Positions 48,001-56,805 of a DNA stretch of 64,000 nt are shown here, one piece after another (within the stretch, counting starts at the first letter, position 1; every line of letters starts with the position of its first letter). The notes below the pieces were generated by a model. It did no database searches. It saw only the letters and a list, made by a program, of their open reading frames with translations, and had not been told where the DNA came from. Source of the DNA: Sphingobacterium sp. UGAL515B_05 (GTDB taxonomy: Bacteria; Bacteroidota; Bacteroidia; Sphingobacteriales; Sphingobacteriaceae); assembly GCF_033097525.1 (NCBI RefSeq), contig NZ_CP109907.1, positions 6,076,001 to 6,140,000 of the forward strand, given 5' to 3'. A program made the position numbers and the translations under genes.

Positions 48001-48156
48001 AATCCTGACCCGTGTGTTGGTCACATCCGGGAAAGCCTCAATCGGCGTATGGAGGTAGGCATATATCCCGCCGAACAATAATGCCAGCGTAAAAAACAGG
48101 ACAACCAAGGAATGTTTCAATGAGAATGAAACAATATTTTGTACAACTTTCTTCAT
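45061..48156 (-). CDS. czcA: Heavy-metal efflux RND pump, CzcA/CusA family
   Basis: A 1,031-residue inner-membrane RND transporter of the HME family, driving metal cations (Co/Zn/Cd or Cu/Ag) out through a tripartite channel. N-terminal TM1 and FPDVTNTRVRIITQWPGRSAEEIEKFVTLPVTKEM, two large periplasmic loops and twelve TM helices are visible. The proton-relay helix reads DFGLLLEGTLVIVE: it keeps the Asp and Glu of CzcA D402 and E415 but has Glu where CzcA has D408. The metal cannot be told. It starts one base after the membrane-fusion gene and ends the operon. Confidence 0.93.
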   Translation of the reverse strand: MKKVVQNIVSFSLKHSLVVLFFTLALLFGGIYAYLHTPIEAFPDVTNTRVRIITQWPGRSAEEIEKFVTLPVTKEMNTIPKKTDVRSISLFGLSVVTIQFEDGVADFYAQQYAGNKMRSIDLPEGAESSIEPPSGATGEIFRYVIKSNLPIKEVSAIQDWVIERELVGVPGVADVVSFGGEEKIYEIKINPTELANYNLSPLDVYEAVSRSNINVGGDVIQKGNQAYVVRGVGLLDKIDDIGNILIKVVGNTPILVKHVAEIELGAKPRLGQVGLNQEDDLVQGIVIMLRGENPSAVVTKLKEKIAELNERILPANVKIEPVIDRTKLVNNTVHTVSKNLIEGVLLVSIIVFIFLNNWKTTFIVASVIPLAFLFAIICLKIQGLPANLISMGALDFGLLLEGTLVIVETVFVSLEKEAHRLGTERFNKISKLGIIKKSAGSVAGYIFFALLILIVALTPIFSFQKVEGKMFSPLAFTLGYALLGSLILSLTYVPAMCKYLLKKNIKEDENKITKVSRNAIFKGFRKAFDHPKWTLSIFIAALLVCIFRFSHYGSEFLPKLNEGAIYVRATLPNSVNLEESVKLTKTMKAKLMKQFDEIDFIMTQTGRPNDGTDPTGFFNIEFNIELKPEGEWKRKLSKEKLISQMRDSLQTFPGINFGFSQPIQDNVEEYVAGVKSPLVIKIFGENLQDLENKANKFAESLKKVNGITDINVFKNIGLPELRIQLHDSKMAKYGVSTKDVQSVIEMTIGGQSVTHFYENERIFDVRLRFQKSYRDNPEKIGNIIIPTMNDQKVPLREIATIDYHTGPAFIYREGNSRYIGVGFNIEGRDLGSTITDAKKQIEKDVKLPKSYKVVWAGEFESKERATKQLMNVVPISLILILLLLYANFGNVKDTLISSLTLAFAFIGGFVSLWVTGTTFGISAGIGFIILFGVATIDGIVLIGIMKENLLNKMSLKPAIYEAVKSRIRPILMIALMGAMGLLPAALSNGMGSEIQKPLAIMIVGGLIICMILSFSVLPIVFYFSYKKESRD

Positions 48157-48157
48157 C

Positions 48158-49264
48158 CTATCTATTTATCAGTTCATCAAATACGATCAGCTCATTTTCG
48201 GTCAGCACCTGATCTCCCTCGGCCACACCAGATTTGACAAAAGCATATGTTTCATTCTCAGCGACAATATCAACTGCTTTAACCGACAAGTCGCAGTCAT
48301 TTTTGTAGCGTACAACGAAATTCTGATTGTTATGGAGGATAATGGCATCCTTCGGAATTGCCAGCATACGCTCTTCCTGTCCCGAAACGGCCTTTTCGAC
48401 CAGTACATCCACGCTCATGCCCGGCTTCAATCTCAGGTCTTTGTTCAACAACTTTACGCGCGCTTTGACCACACGTTCTTCCGGATCAAAGAAGTTGGCT
48501 ACCTGATCAATATAACCGTCAAAAGTTTCACCTTTATAAGCCAGTGTAGTGATCTTGACAGGAGCCCCATTTTTGACAAAAGGTAAATTATTTGCATAGA
48601 TATTGACCGAAACCCACACCTCATTCAGTTTACTGACCGACAGCAAATCGGCGTCATCGCCAACAGTCATACCAGGACTCACCTTTTTATCTACGATATA
48701 ACCAGCTTTGGGTGCACGGATGTAAAACACACCATTTTCCGAGGAGCCATTCAGCAAACTCATGTTCGCTTTCACATGGCGGATTCCAATCTGCACGGCT
48801 TTCAATTCACTTTCCATCTCCTCCAGCTCCCGCTGGGAAGCCATACCATCTTTCAGCAGGCTACGCAGGCTAAGCAATTTACTCTCCGTCAGCCTCTTGC
48901 TATTTTCCAGCTCCCGCAGCTCCTTTCCTAAGTCATTGACCGAGGTCCCTTTAAGCGATACCAGAATCTGTCCTTTTTCTACATAATCACCCATCTTGAC
49001 CGAAACAGACTGCACGATACCGGGTATAGGGCTCTTTAACGCAGCAAGTTCATCCTGATCGTATTGAATGACCCCATTTAAAGCGATCTGTTCAAAGACA
49101 GTCCGCTTCTGTATCGAATCAATTTTAATTTGATTTTTAAAGTCGGCGCTAAGACAAAAGCCTTTAGCAGCAGGAATAGGCTGCTCATCAGTTTTCGCCG
49201 GCTGACAGCTCCACAATAAACAAATAGATAGCAGTGTCAATGGCGTTAAAAAATTACTTTTCAT
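48158..49264 (-). CDS. czcB: Periplasmic membrane-fusion adaptor lipoprotein, CzcB/CusB family
   Basis: A 368-residue lipoprotein (lipobox LLWSC, Cys20). The barrel-sandwich hybrid domain is split by a helical hairpin (about 115-165, LGKELRELENSKRLTESKLL). SPIPGIVQSVSVKMGDYVEKGQILVSL and IRAPKAGYIVDKKVSPGMTVG are lipoyl halves, and a beta-barrel follows. It links the inner-membrane pump to the outer-membrane channel. Its start overlaps the stop of the channel gene by 4 nt (ATGA), giving translational coupling. Confidence 0.92.
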   Translation of the reverse strand: MKSNFLTPLTLLSICLLWSCQPAKTDEQPIPAAKGFCLSADFKNQIKIDSIQKRTVFEQIALNGVIQYDQDELAALKSPIPGIVQSVSVKMGDYVEKGQILVSLKGTSVNDLGKELRELENSKRLTESKLLSLRSLLKDGMASQRELEEMESELKAVQIGIRHVKANMSLLNGSSENGVFYIRAPKAGYIVDKKVSPGMTVGDDADLLSVSKLNEVWVSVNIYANNLPFVKNGAPVKITTLAYKGETFDGYIDQVANFFDPEERVVKARVKLLNKDLRLKPGMSVDVLVEKAVSGQEERMLAIPKDAIILHNNQNFVVRYKNDCDLSVKAVDIVAENETYAFVKSGVAEGDQVLTENELIVFDELINR

Positions 49265-50535
49265 GAGACAATATCCTTTCCGATCAAGTACGTCAGTTCC
49301 TCCTTATACTGAAGATATCTCGCCCTGCGTTCCAATATTGATTCTTTGTTTTCCATATAATTATTGATAAAATCTATAAATTCAACGATGGTCAGTCTCC
49401 GTTGTTGGAAATTGCGCACATAGCGTTCTAGCGCTAGGTCCAATTTACCATCAAAGCCCATATCCGTTGTCTTCAAACTCAGTTCAAGGTTGCTGAGCCG
49501 CTCCGAAAGGAAGTCGATCTCCCGTTCAATGTCGATACGAAATTGCTCGATTTCCACTTTATTTTTATCAAGCTCCAGTTTAGCGATTTTGATATTCCCC
49601 TGGTTTCGGTTAAACAGAGGAAGGTCCATAGCAACCCCAAGCCCTATAAAATCGCGCATGATATTTCCACCACGGTCGTAATTCATGGAGACCTGCAAAT
49701 CTGGTATACGTTCGGCCTTTTCTATTTTCAGCTGAGCATCGCTTTTTTTCAATTCGTTATGGATGATTTTATAGTCGCTGCGATTGTCGAGGGCCATCGT
49801 TTTCCACTCTTGTGTTTTTCTCTGGAGAAAATGCGGTATGCCGATCGTATCTGATATAGTGAGTGCGGTCCCCTTGTCTCCGAGATAGCGCGCAACCTCA
49901 TTCATTTTTGTGATTTTTGCCTGTTGGATTTCATTCAGTTTGTTACCAAATGCGATAGACTCGCTTTGAATCCTGAGATAGTCCATCTCACTTACATTGC
50001 CTTCTTTCCACTGATTTTGGTATGATTTTGCCAACGTCTGAAAGATATCCACCTGACTATTGTATAACTTCTCCTTTTCCTGCAGGATCTGCAATTCGAG
50101 ACATTGGCTCCGGAGATCATATTTTAGGTTCCGCAGCAATTCCTCAAATTGGAGCTGGGCATTTTCTTTTTTAAGAAGCTGCAATTGCACCCTTTTTTTT
50201 CGTTTGCCAGCCATTTCGATGGTCTGTTCCAGTTCGATCGCCACCTGCTGGTACCTACCGTAATTTCCGATCAGTGCCGGAAAGGATTCGCTGGAAGGGT
50301 TTTTCCAAAGATTGACTTCGGAGATGGAAATCGTTGGATTGGGCCACAACTTTGCCTGAAGCACGGCAGCTTCGGCTTGCTGCATATGAAAACGCTGTGC
50401 CATTAAGGTCAGGTTATGAGCAAGGAATACCTGCTCGATCTCCGCCTTTCGCAAACGGTTTTCAACCGCCTCCTGCGAAAATAGCTTGCTATTCAGGCCA
50501 AGAAGTAAAAATAATGTAATACGTAGTTTTCTCAC
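49261..50535 (-). CDS. czcC: TolC-family outer-membrane efflux channel, CzcC/CusC-like
   Basis: A 424-residue outer-membrane factor. Signal peptide (MRKLRITLFLLLGLNSKLFSQ), then two alpha-helical repeats with the TolC pattern, e.g. QAEAAVLQAKLWPNPTISISEVN and SMNYDRGGNIMRDFIGLGVAMDLPLFNRNQGNI. First structural gene of the pump operon, 90 nt after the sensor kinase stop. Confidence 0.9.
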   Translation of the reverse strand: MRKLRITLFLLLGLNSKLFSQEAVENRLRKAEIEQVFLAHNLTLMAQRFHMQQAEAAVLQAKLWPNPTISISEVNLWKNPSSESFPALIGNYGRYQQVAIELEQTIEMAGKRKKRVQLQLLKKENAQLQFEELLRNLKYDLRSQCLELQILQEKEKLYNSQVDIFQTLAKSYQNQWKEGNVSEMDYLRIQSESIAFGNKLNEIQQAKITKMNEVARYLGDKGTALTISDTIGIPHFLQRKTQEWKTMALDNRSDYKIIHNELKKSDAQLKIEKAERIPDLQVSMNYDRGGNIMRDFIGLGVAMDLPLFNRNQGNIKIAKLELDKNKVEIEQFRIDIEREIDFLSERLSNLELSLKTTDMGFDGKLDLALERYVRNFQQRRLTIVEFIDFINNYMENKESILERRARYLQYKEELTYLIGKDIVS

Positions 50536-50625
50536 TTAATTTTGAATTTCCACAAAACTAAATGACAGGGATTACAGGCAACTTTAGGTTAAATTAAAGT
50601 TTGATTAGAAGGGATTAGAAAATGA

Positions 50626-51972
50626 TTAGAATTGAGGGAATAATAGGGATACCGTTGTACCTAGATCATTTGAACGAATATCAAAGTCTACCCCTTGATC
50701 CTTAAATACAATCTGCGCAAAAGAGAGACCTATGCCGCTGCCCTTAACTTTACCAACATTTGATCCTCGATAAAAAGTCTGTTTCACAGACTCCAGTTCG
50801 GCTTGTGGGATACCAATACCACGGTCTATGATTTGCAAAGACAGTCTGCCATTTACACCTGTCATTCGGACAAGAACTTCCTGCCCATTTGCATATTTAA
50901 GTGCATTTTCGATTAAATTGGAAATAGACAGGCTGACGAGCATCTTATTGCCGCGAAAATTAAAGTATTGTGGTTCTTCTACCTGTATATCGATTTTCAA
51001 TGGCACGGCAAATGATCTCGAAAACTTAGGAACAAGATCCCATACGATCTCGTCTATGCGAAAGGTTTCCAGTGAACGTTTCAGGGCCTGATCTTCGGTC
51101 AGCAATAGAAAATTACCAATAAGCTGATTCAGAAAATTCACATGCTCAGTAATGGTTTCGGCCAATTCATGATATTCTGCTTCACTTCTGACCTTTGTAC
51201 CGAAGACCTCCATTGAGCCCAAAATTCCCGCCAAAGGTGTTCGAAACTCGTGTGAAACATAACTGACAAAGTTCTTTCTAATAATCATGTTTTCACTGAT
51301 CCGACGTAGGAGCGCATTATAACTTTCAATAAGATCTTGTAGTTCGTCCTTCGTTTTTATAGTCGTTAGAGGCTCCTGAATCGTGTTTAAATCCTTCTGC
51401 TGAATTTCTTGGATCACTTTACGAATGGGTAGATAAGCATATTTACTCAACCAAACCGACAGCAAGGCAATACTGATCAATGCAACGAGAAAAACAAAGA
51501 CAAGTGTAATGAGCAAACGATTCAACTGATGATCAAAGTCAGCACTAGATTCTTTGACAAACACAAAGAAATCGCCCTGATTATCTGGATAATACAAACC
51601 AAAATAAAAGCTATCTTCTGTTTTAAAATAAATCGTTTTGTCTGTTTTCAGCTGGTTCAGTAAATCCTTATTAATTTGACTATCAAAACGCATACCGCCA
51701 TAACTTACTTTTCCTTCGGCATTATACACAGCTACCATCGCACGCTTGACCAAACTTTCATATTGATTTTTGGACTCTAGGTGCTTTAGAGGACTCTGCT
51801 CATCTGCCTCGAGGTAATAAATGCCGGCTATTTTCGCATTTTTTTCGAGGGAACTGATCAGATGTCGTTCCGAGGAATTATAAAATATCCAGTAGATGAC
51901 TAGCGTTGCAAGCCCAAAAATAATGGTGAATACCAGCGTAGAAAAGAGTGTAAGCCGAATTTTTAAATTCAT
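50626..51972 (-). CDS. Sensor histidine kinase of the metal-efflux locus (CusS-like)
   Basis: A 448-residue membrane kinase. TM1 (about 8-30), a periplasmic sensor of about 120 residues, TM2 (153-174), HAMP-like linker, phospho-acceptor His241 in SYVSHEFRTPLAGILG, N box NLIENALKYANG, and G boxes DRGIGIP and GSGIGLSFAQ. The periplasmic region lacks obvious His/Met clusters, so metal sensing is inferred from the adjacent CzcCBA genes. It lies 2 nt behind its response regulator. Confidence 0.93.
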   Translation of the reverse strand: MNLKIRLTLFSTLVFTIIFGLATLVIYWIFYNSSERHLISSLEKNAKIAGIYYLEADEQSPLKHLESKNQYESLVKRAMVAVYNAEGKVSYGGMRFDSQINKDLLNQLKTDKTIYFKTEDSFYFGLYYPDNQGDFFVFVKESSADFDHQLNRLLITLVFVFLVALISIALLSVWLSKYAYLPIRKVIQEIQQKDLNTIQEPLTTIKTKDELQDLIESYNALLRRISENMIIRKNFVSYVSHEFRTPLAGILGSMEVFGTKVRSEAEYHELAETITEHVNFLNQLIGNFLLLTEDQALKRSLETFRIDEIVWDLVPKFSRSFAVPLKIDIQVEEPQYFNFRGNKMLVSLSISNLIENALKYANGQEVLVRMTGVNGRLSLQIIDRGIGIPQAELESVKQTFYRGSNVGKVKGSGIGLSFAQIVFKDQGVDFDIRSNDLGTTVSLLFPQF

Positions 51973-51974
51973 TG

Positions 51975-52655
51975 TCAGTCCGTTGTAAGCATATAACCGA
52001 CTCCTTTCACCGTTTTGATAATGGAGGTATTGCTCCCCTCATCAACCTTACCTCTTAGATAAGAAACGTACACATCGACGACATTGGTGCTGTTATCAAA
52101 ATCGATTCCCCAAACGGCCTGCAAGATTGCAGTCCGTGAAAGCGTTTTATTCCGATTTTCGATCAGATACTTAAATAGTTTAAATTCTTTGGGGGAGAGA
52201 TCGACATTTTTACCATTCTTATGAACTTCATAACGTTCAAGATCCACTTTTAAATCACGAATTTCTACGCTGCTATCCTTTGGCACGTTTTTATAATTGT
52301 CCCGACGTACCAGGGCTTTGATACGGCTCACCAATTCCTTAAAGGAAAACGGCTTGACGAGATAGTCATCGGCACCACTTTCCAAGGCCTCGACCTTATC
52401 TTCAATCTCCCCTAAGGCGCTCAAAATCAATATCGGAATATGATTTTTTCGATACCTGACCATCTTCGTAAACTGGATACCATCTATTCCGGGCAGCATG
52501 ATATCAAGTACAATAATATCCAAAGAATCTGCATTGATCCATTCACGTGCAGCTTCCGCAGATTCAACTAAAATGACTTGGTGCCCCATTTCTTCCAGAC
52601 CTTTCACCACAAAGCTGCTAATCCGGCGATCGTCCTCTACTAAAAGTATCTGCAT
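51975..52655 (-). CDS. OmpR-family response regulator of the metal-efflux locus (CusR-like)
   Basis: A 226-residue regulator. The receiver domain has Glu7-Asp8-Asp9, phospho-acceptor Asp51 (IIVLDIMLPGIDG) and Lys in DYLVKPF; the C-terminal winged helix (about 130-225) includes LSPKEFKLFKYLIENRNKTLSRTAILQAVWG and TVKGVGYML. First gene of the two-component/efflux operon. The 280 nt upstream (52656-52935) holds the promoter and no gene. Confidence 0.94.
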   Translation of the reverse strand: MQILLVEDDRRISSFVVKGLEEMGHQVILVESAEAAREWINADSLDIIVLDIMLPGIDGIQFTKMVRYRKNHIPILILSALGEIEDKVEALESGADDYLVKPFSFKELVSRIKALVRRDNYKNVPKDSSVEIRDLKVDLERYEVHKNGKNVDLSPKEFKLFKYLIENRNKTLSRTAILQAVWGIDFDNSTNVVDVYVSYLRGKVDEGSNTSIIKTVKGVGYMLTTD

Positions 52656-52935
52656 ATTATACGCTGTTTATTTTTATGCGGGATTATAAAAATTGCGAAT
52701 TCCTCCCGGAATTCTACAAGTATACGAATTTACAATTTAATCACTCAGTGCCCCATAGCGGTTTGGTTACGACATCACGACCAATACCAAGCCAATTCAG
52801 GGGTAAAATATTGCACATCTTATAATTTGTTTATATTTAGCTTAACAATTCGGCAAGGAATCAATATGAACACAGTATTGCGCTCCAACAGGAAAAGAAG
52901 TCATGAGAGCAGTTGTTGACATATGAATTCACTGA

Positions 52936-53466
52936 CTATAACTGCTCCAAAAAACTGAGATACTGCGAAACACTTTGCGCTATCCATTCTTTGGATGACT
53001 CTTTTTCTATTCCGTAAAAGACGAAAGGCTTTTGATAATTCGCTTTAACATAGTCAAAAGTAATTTCAAAAGGACTTGTTAATTGCTCCATACTATATTT
53101 ATACTTACCCGTAACCCCATACTCCTGCTCGTCTATCCCAGCCGAAATCGCTAATGCGATTTTCTTTCCTTCCAGTTTATACCCACTTTTTTTACCGTAA
53201 GCCCATCCGTAGGTAAGCACCTCATCCAACCACTGCTTAAAAAAAGGCGGGCAGTTAAACCAATAAAAGGGGAATTGAAATACAATTTTATCATATTTCT
53301 CCATCATCTGCTGTTCTGCCACGACATCAATTTTACCATCCGCATAGACTTGGTGCAAGTGATGGATATCATAACGATCGGATTGGTTTTGCAATGCCTC
53401 AACCCAACTTTTATTCACGAGGGAGGTGGCAAAATTAGGGTGAATAACGACTATTAATGTTTTCAT
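52936..53466 (-). CDS. NAD(P)H quinone oxidoreductase, flavodoxin-2 family
   Basis: A 176-residue MdaB/KefF-like flavoprotein. The start at 53466 gives MKTLIVVIHPN, the first strand and flavin loop; eight upstream codons are not family-like. QFPFYWFNCPPFFKQWLDEVLTYGWAYG is the family signature for FAD/FMN binding. It reduces quinones by two electrons and protects against electrophiles. Divergent from an HxlR regulator across 154 nt, which probably controls it. Confidence 0.88.
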   Translation of the reverse strand: MKTLIVVIHPNFATSLVNKSWVEALQNQSDRYDIHHLHQVYADGKIDVVAEQQMMEKYDKIVFQFPFYWFNCPPFFKQWLDEVLTYGWAYGKKSGYKLEGKKIALAISAGIDEQEYGVTGKYKYSMEQLTSPFEITFDYVKANYQKPFVFYGIEKESSKEWIAQSVSQYLSFLEQL

Positions 53467-53620
53467 ATTTTTATTTATGTATCTATGCACAAGTCAGCAG
53501 GTCTAGCCAATTCATTGCGGCAATTTTAATAAACGACATGACTGTGATTTAAAAGTAGCGACATAATTCTTATTTTGCCCTATCTGTAACCCAATGTTAG
53601 GTACTATAAAAAATGTGCGT

Positions 53621-53983
53621 ATGACTAAAATCAAGACGAGTTCCACTAACTTTTCAAATAAAAAGCAACTTGAGCGTAATTGCCCCGAAGTCTTTGCCGC
53701 TAATGTGCTTGGTGGTCAATGGGCACTAGCCATTTGTTGTTATCTCATCAATGGCGCGCTACGTTATTCTGACATCAAAAGATGTTTACCTGGTATCACT
53801 GAACGGATGCTCACCCTACAATTGCGAAAGCTGGAAGAGGATCACATTATAAAACGTACTGTATATGCAGAGGTACCGGCACGCGTACTCTATGAGCTGA
53901 CTGCGCTGGGTTATGAACTCAAACCAATTATTCAAGAACTTGGGAAATGGGGAGAAAAGTTACAACAAGTTCAAAAATCATAA
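53621..53983 (+). CDS. HxlR-family winged-helix regulator
   Basis: About 120 residues, HxlR family. A conserved Cys in LERNCPEVFAANVLGGQWAL precedes the winged helix LRYSDIKRCLPGITERMLTLQLRKLEEDHII. HxlR proteins such as YodB and QorR use this N-terminal Cys to sense quinones or disulfide stress and repress reductase genes. The divergent neighbour is a quinone reductase, the same pairing. Start chosen at 53621; an ATG at 53594 adds nine residues and cannot be excluded. Confidence 0.86.
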   Translation: MTKIKTSSTNFSNKKQLERNCPEVFAANVLGGQWALAICCYLINGALRYSDIKRCLPGITERMLTLQLRKLEEDHIIKRTVYAEVPARVLYELTALGYELKPIIQELGKWGEKLQQVQKS

Positions 53984-54012
53984 CCTCTAGCGGACAAAAA
54001 TATAGTTTGTTT

Positions 54013-54510
54013 TTAATTGATACATCGTGCCGTTACCAGTAATTGGCCAACATGGCGCTGTGCATGCTCGGCAGCGTGGAACAACAAACCAATCAAGGTC
54101 GTAGGAATTCGTTTTCTACCCAAAAAACGCACTTCCGTCAAGGTTTCCGGATCAATTAACGCTAGTTTTTGCACAGATTGCTGAATCTGTCGGTGTAAGT
54201 TTTCTACAAGCGCTGTTACGCTCACATCGCTATTTTCTATACCTTCCCTATGGAGGTCGTCAAATTGCTCATCCGACAAGGATTTGTTTTCGGCATAAGT
54301 AAACATGCGATCGATTACCCCACGAATATGTTGCAGGTGAAAACCTATACTGGCATTACCTCCCGGTTTTGTCCAAAGTTGGGCTGAAGATAGTTGTGCA
54401 GTATACTTTAAAACATCTTCTTCAACCTGCAAGAGTGTATGAGCAACAGGTTGGAGAAGAGCAGGAACCCCTTCAATAGGTCCACGCATCCATACTTCTA
54501 AATTTTCCAT
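54013..54510 (-). CDS. DinB-like four-helix metalloprotein
   Basis: About 165 residues from the ATG at 54510 (MENLEVWMRG); 16 more in-frame residues lie upstream. DinB/YfiT fold with the three metal-binding His: one in FHLQHIRGVIDRM and the C-terminal pair in LLFHAAEHAQRHVGQLL. Members bind a divalent metal; some are thiol transferases, most are unknown. No link to neighbours is evident. Confidence 0.75.
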   Translation of the reverse strand: MENLEVWMRGPIEGVPALLQPVAHTLLQVEEDVLKYTAQLSSAQLWTKPGGNASIGFHLQHIRGVIDRMFTYAENKSLSDEQFDDLHREGIENSDVSVTALVENLHRQIQQSVQKLALIDPETLTEVRFLGRKRIPTTLIGLLFHAAEHAQRHVGQLLVTARCIN

Positions 54511-54684
54511 GCTTCTAAAATAGCTAATTGTCTGCAACTGATGCTTTTTAAATTCCACGAAGCCAAAGCGTGCAAAAAGAATACAGAAGGCAGTCTGTTT
54601 TCGGTAAAAATACAGTTTACTCCTATAAAAATAGGTACTTCCAATAGCTTGTTTAAAGAAGATTAAATTATTTTTTAAAATAAA

Positions 54685-54716
54685 TTTGCATAGTGTAGGA
54701 AATACACTTACCTTTG
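54685..54716 (+). promoter_or_regulatory. Promoter of putative small RNA copy 2, with a palindrome in the spacer
   Basis: TTTG at 54685-54688, 20-nt spacer, TACCTTTG at 54709-54716. The spacer holds a perfect inverted repeat AGTGTA-GGAAA-TACACT (54692-54708), also recognisable in copy 1, suggesting a regulator bound between the promoter boxes. Confidence 0.7.
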
Positions 54717-54720
54717 TATC

Positions 54721-54786
54721 ATCATAATTTAGGTTTATAATTGGTTATTTAAGGTTTTCATTCTCCCCGTTTGAAAACCTTTTTTT
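54721..54786 (+). ncRNA. Putative ~66-nt small RNA, copy 2
   Basis: Identical to 21368-21433, including the 10-bp terminator stem, the CTCCCC loop and seven T. Lies between two minus-strand genes (DinB-like and GH32) and is transcribed the other way. Sequences outside the unit differ between copies, so selection or recent duplication acts on this unit alone. The remainder of 54559-54878 holds no gene. Confidence 0.65.
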
Positions 54787-54878
54787 ATGACCAAAAAGTA
54801 TAATCTTCCAGCACCATTTTTATCAACTTACCGAATTGAGAGAAACAGTCTCTCCATTGTCGTTATATCATACAAGTA

Positions 54879-56561
54879 TTATTTAAGCCATATACTGTCA
54901 AGCGTATAGAGGTCGGCAGATTCCAATACGGCTTCACCATTAAAAGCGAGGAGCTCATAAGTTATATTATTCCGATCAAAATTATAATTTATGGGCATGT
55001 AAACTTCTCCATTTTGCGCAAAAAGTTCGAGCCCAGTCCGATCTACAAACAACTTGAATACTAACTTTTTATTTCGTAAAGGTACTATGGCCCTCACATT
55101 ATCAACAAGGAGCTCTTCCGTCGAAACGTTATAATTAATTGCCAGGCCCCGCACATTGATCTGAATATTTTTGGCTTGTTGTGGATCGATGACCAAATCC
55201 AATTCAGCAATTTCAGCGTTGAACTGCTGAAACAAACTTGAATCGTTCGAACTAATTTTCTTTCGGTTGATGCTGAGTTTTTCTTTTCTTAATTTTTGCA
55301 ATTCTGTCACCGGCTCCCGAAAAAGGCGAATACCCTTTTCCGTACTTTTCAATTTGAGTTCCATTGGAATACTCATGGATTGATTAAAAGCGGAGTTCCC
55401 TTGATTTGTATGTGTGCGCCACCAGCCGATTTCAATGCGTCGCTTCTTCGGTTCATTGCTAAAAGTTTGCGCGGCATAATAATCACGACCATATTGACTA
55501 AACAGGCGTTCGATCTCAAGATGAAAAGATTTTCCATCAAACTCTCCGATCGCATATTGGCTATTAGCCCCCGTCAAAACCCATTTTTTATTGTTCGGGT
55601 TACCGTCTACCGCCAATTCAAAGAATTCGGGACACTCAAATAAATAACGGTCATTACCCCGCCCGCCTTTTATTTTGCTCGCAAATGTCCATATTTTTAA
55701 ATCCTTTGAGGTAAAAATCTGCATCGTGTGTTGTTCCTGTTCCTCTTCAACATAAAGCACAAGAACCCATTGCTTTGAGGGGGCATGCCAAATTACTTTT
55801 GGATCTCGGTTTCCTGCTGTTATTTTATCCAAAATATGGTTTGGCATTTTCTCAAATTTCTGACCATCCAAGCTGTATGCCAATCCCTGTCCCCATGATT
55901 TCTCCGCAGCCGTATAAAACAGGATCATGGGGTTTGTTACCCCATTTTTTCCAAAACCAGCGGTATTGTTACTATCCACGACAGCTCCACCGCTAAACAT
56001 GACGCCAGATTCGTCTGGATATAAAGCCTCTCCCAATTCCTTCCAATGCAACAGATCGGAGGACACGGCATGCCCCCAATGCATATTGCCCCAATTGGTT
56101 CCATAGGGATTATGTTGAAAAAACAGGTGATATTGTCCATTAAAAAAGACCAGACCATTCGGATCGTTCAACCAACCTCTCTTGGCCGAAAAATGAAATT
56201 GTCCCCTTCGATCTTCAGCATAGACCTTATCGTTATCATCGGTATCGCTCTGTGCAATAGGATTAAACAAAGGAATTTCTTTGTCTGATGTATTTGCCAC
56301 CACCTTAAGCTGATGTCCCTTCCACTTCCCTATATCAAGATAGGCTATCCAATCATAGGTACTATCTGCCAGTTCGACATCAAACCACCTTACTTTATCG
56401 TTTCCCAGCCATACCTCAACATGACGTTTGGGAGCACCATTTTTAATTGGAATTTTAAGATACCGATGGGTTGCCTGAAAAGATTGGGTTGATAAATTTT
56501 GACCATTGGTATTAAGGACCAATGCTACAATGCTTATAAAGAGCAGGGATACTTTATACAT
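54879..56561 (-). CDS. GH32 fructan hydrolase (levanase/inulinase type), exported
   Basis: A 560-residue glycoside hydrolase family 32 enzyme with a signal peptide (MYKVSLLFISIVALVLNTNG). Residues about 30-110 form the N-terminal DUF4980-like beta module. The five-bladed propeller has nucleophile Asp133 (WLNDPNG), transition-state Asp253 (RDP) and acid/base Glu309 (ECPEFF). A C-terminal beta-sandwich begins near 420. It cleaves beta-fructosyl linkages in sucrose, inulin or levan; the endo/exo mode is not clear. No fructokinase or SusCD is adjacent, so it may serve a remote fructan locus. Confidence 0.92.
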   Translation of the reverse strand: MYKVSLLFISIVALVLNTNGQNLSTQSFQATHRYLKIPIKNGAPKRHVEVWLGNDKVRWFDVELADSTYDWIAYLDIGKWKGHQLKVVANTSDKEIPLFNPIAQSDTDDNDKVYAEDRRGQFHFSAKRGWLNDPNGLVFFNGQYHLFFQHNPYGTNWGNMHWGHAVSSDLLHWKELGEALYPDESGVMFSGGAVVDSNNTAGFGKNGVTNPMILFYTAAEKSWGQGLAYSLDGQKFEKMPNHILDKITAGNRDPKVIWHAPSKQWVLVLYVEEEQEQHTMQIFTSKDLKIWTFASKIKGGRGNDRYLFECPEFFELAVDGNPNNKKWVLTGANSQYAIGEFDGKSFHLEIERLFSQYGRDYYAAQTFSNEPKKRRIEIGWWRTHTNQGNSAFNQSMSIPMELKLKSTEKGIRLFREPVTELQKLRKEKLSINRKKISSNDSSLFQQFNAEIAELDLVIDPQQAKNIQINVRGLAINYNVSTEELLVDNVRAIVPLRNKKLVFKLFVDRTGLELFAQNGEVYMPINYNFDRNNITYELLAFNGEAVLESADLYTLDSIWLK

Positions 56562-56753
56562 GACGTTAAGGTTTAAAAATTGAATTGCTGCATCACAAAT
56601 ATACCTAAGGGAGGAGAATTACTTTCTACTAGGACTGATCAAAATAGCGCTGATCTGTCTCAATTTGTTTGGGATTATCATGCTTTTCCCACCTTTTCTT
56701 TTATATAATGAGCAAGCAAATCGTACATTTCAGGAAAGACTTTTCAAAAATAA

Positions 56754-56779
56754 AAAGGGCAATGTGAACATTGCCCTTT
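56754..56779 (-). terminator. Intrinsic terminator after the Gfo/Idh gene
   Basis: Stem AAAGGGCAATGT (56754-56765) / ACATTGCCCTTT (56768-56779), 2-nt loop apex, followed on the minus strand by TTATTTTTG. 26 nt past the stop codon. Confidence 0.85.
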
Positions 56780-56805
56780 ACTTTCTATAACCAGTTACTG
56801 GTCCA

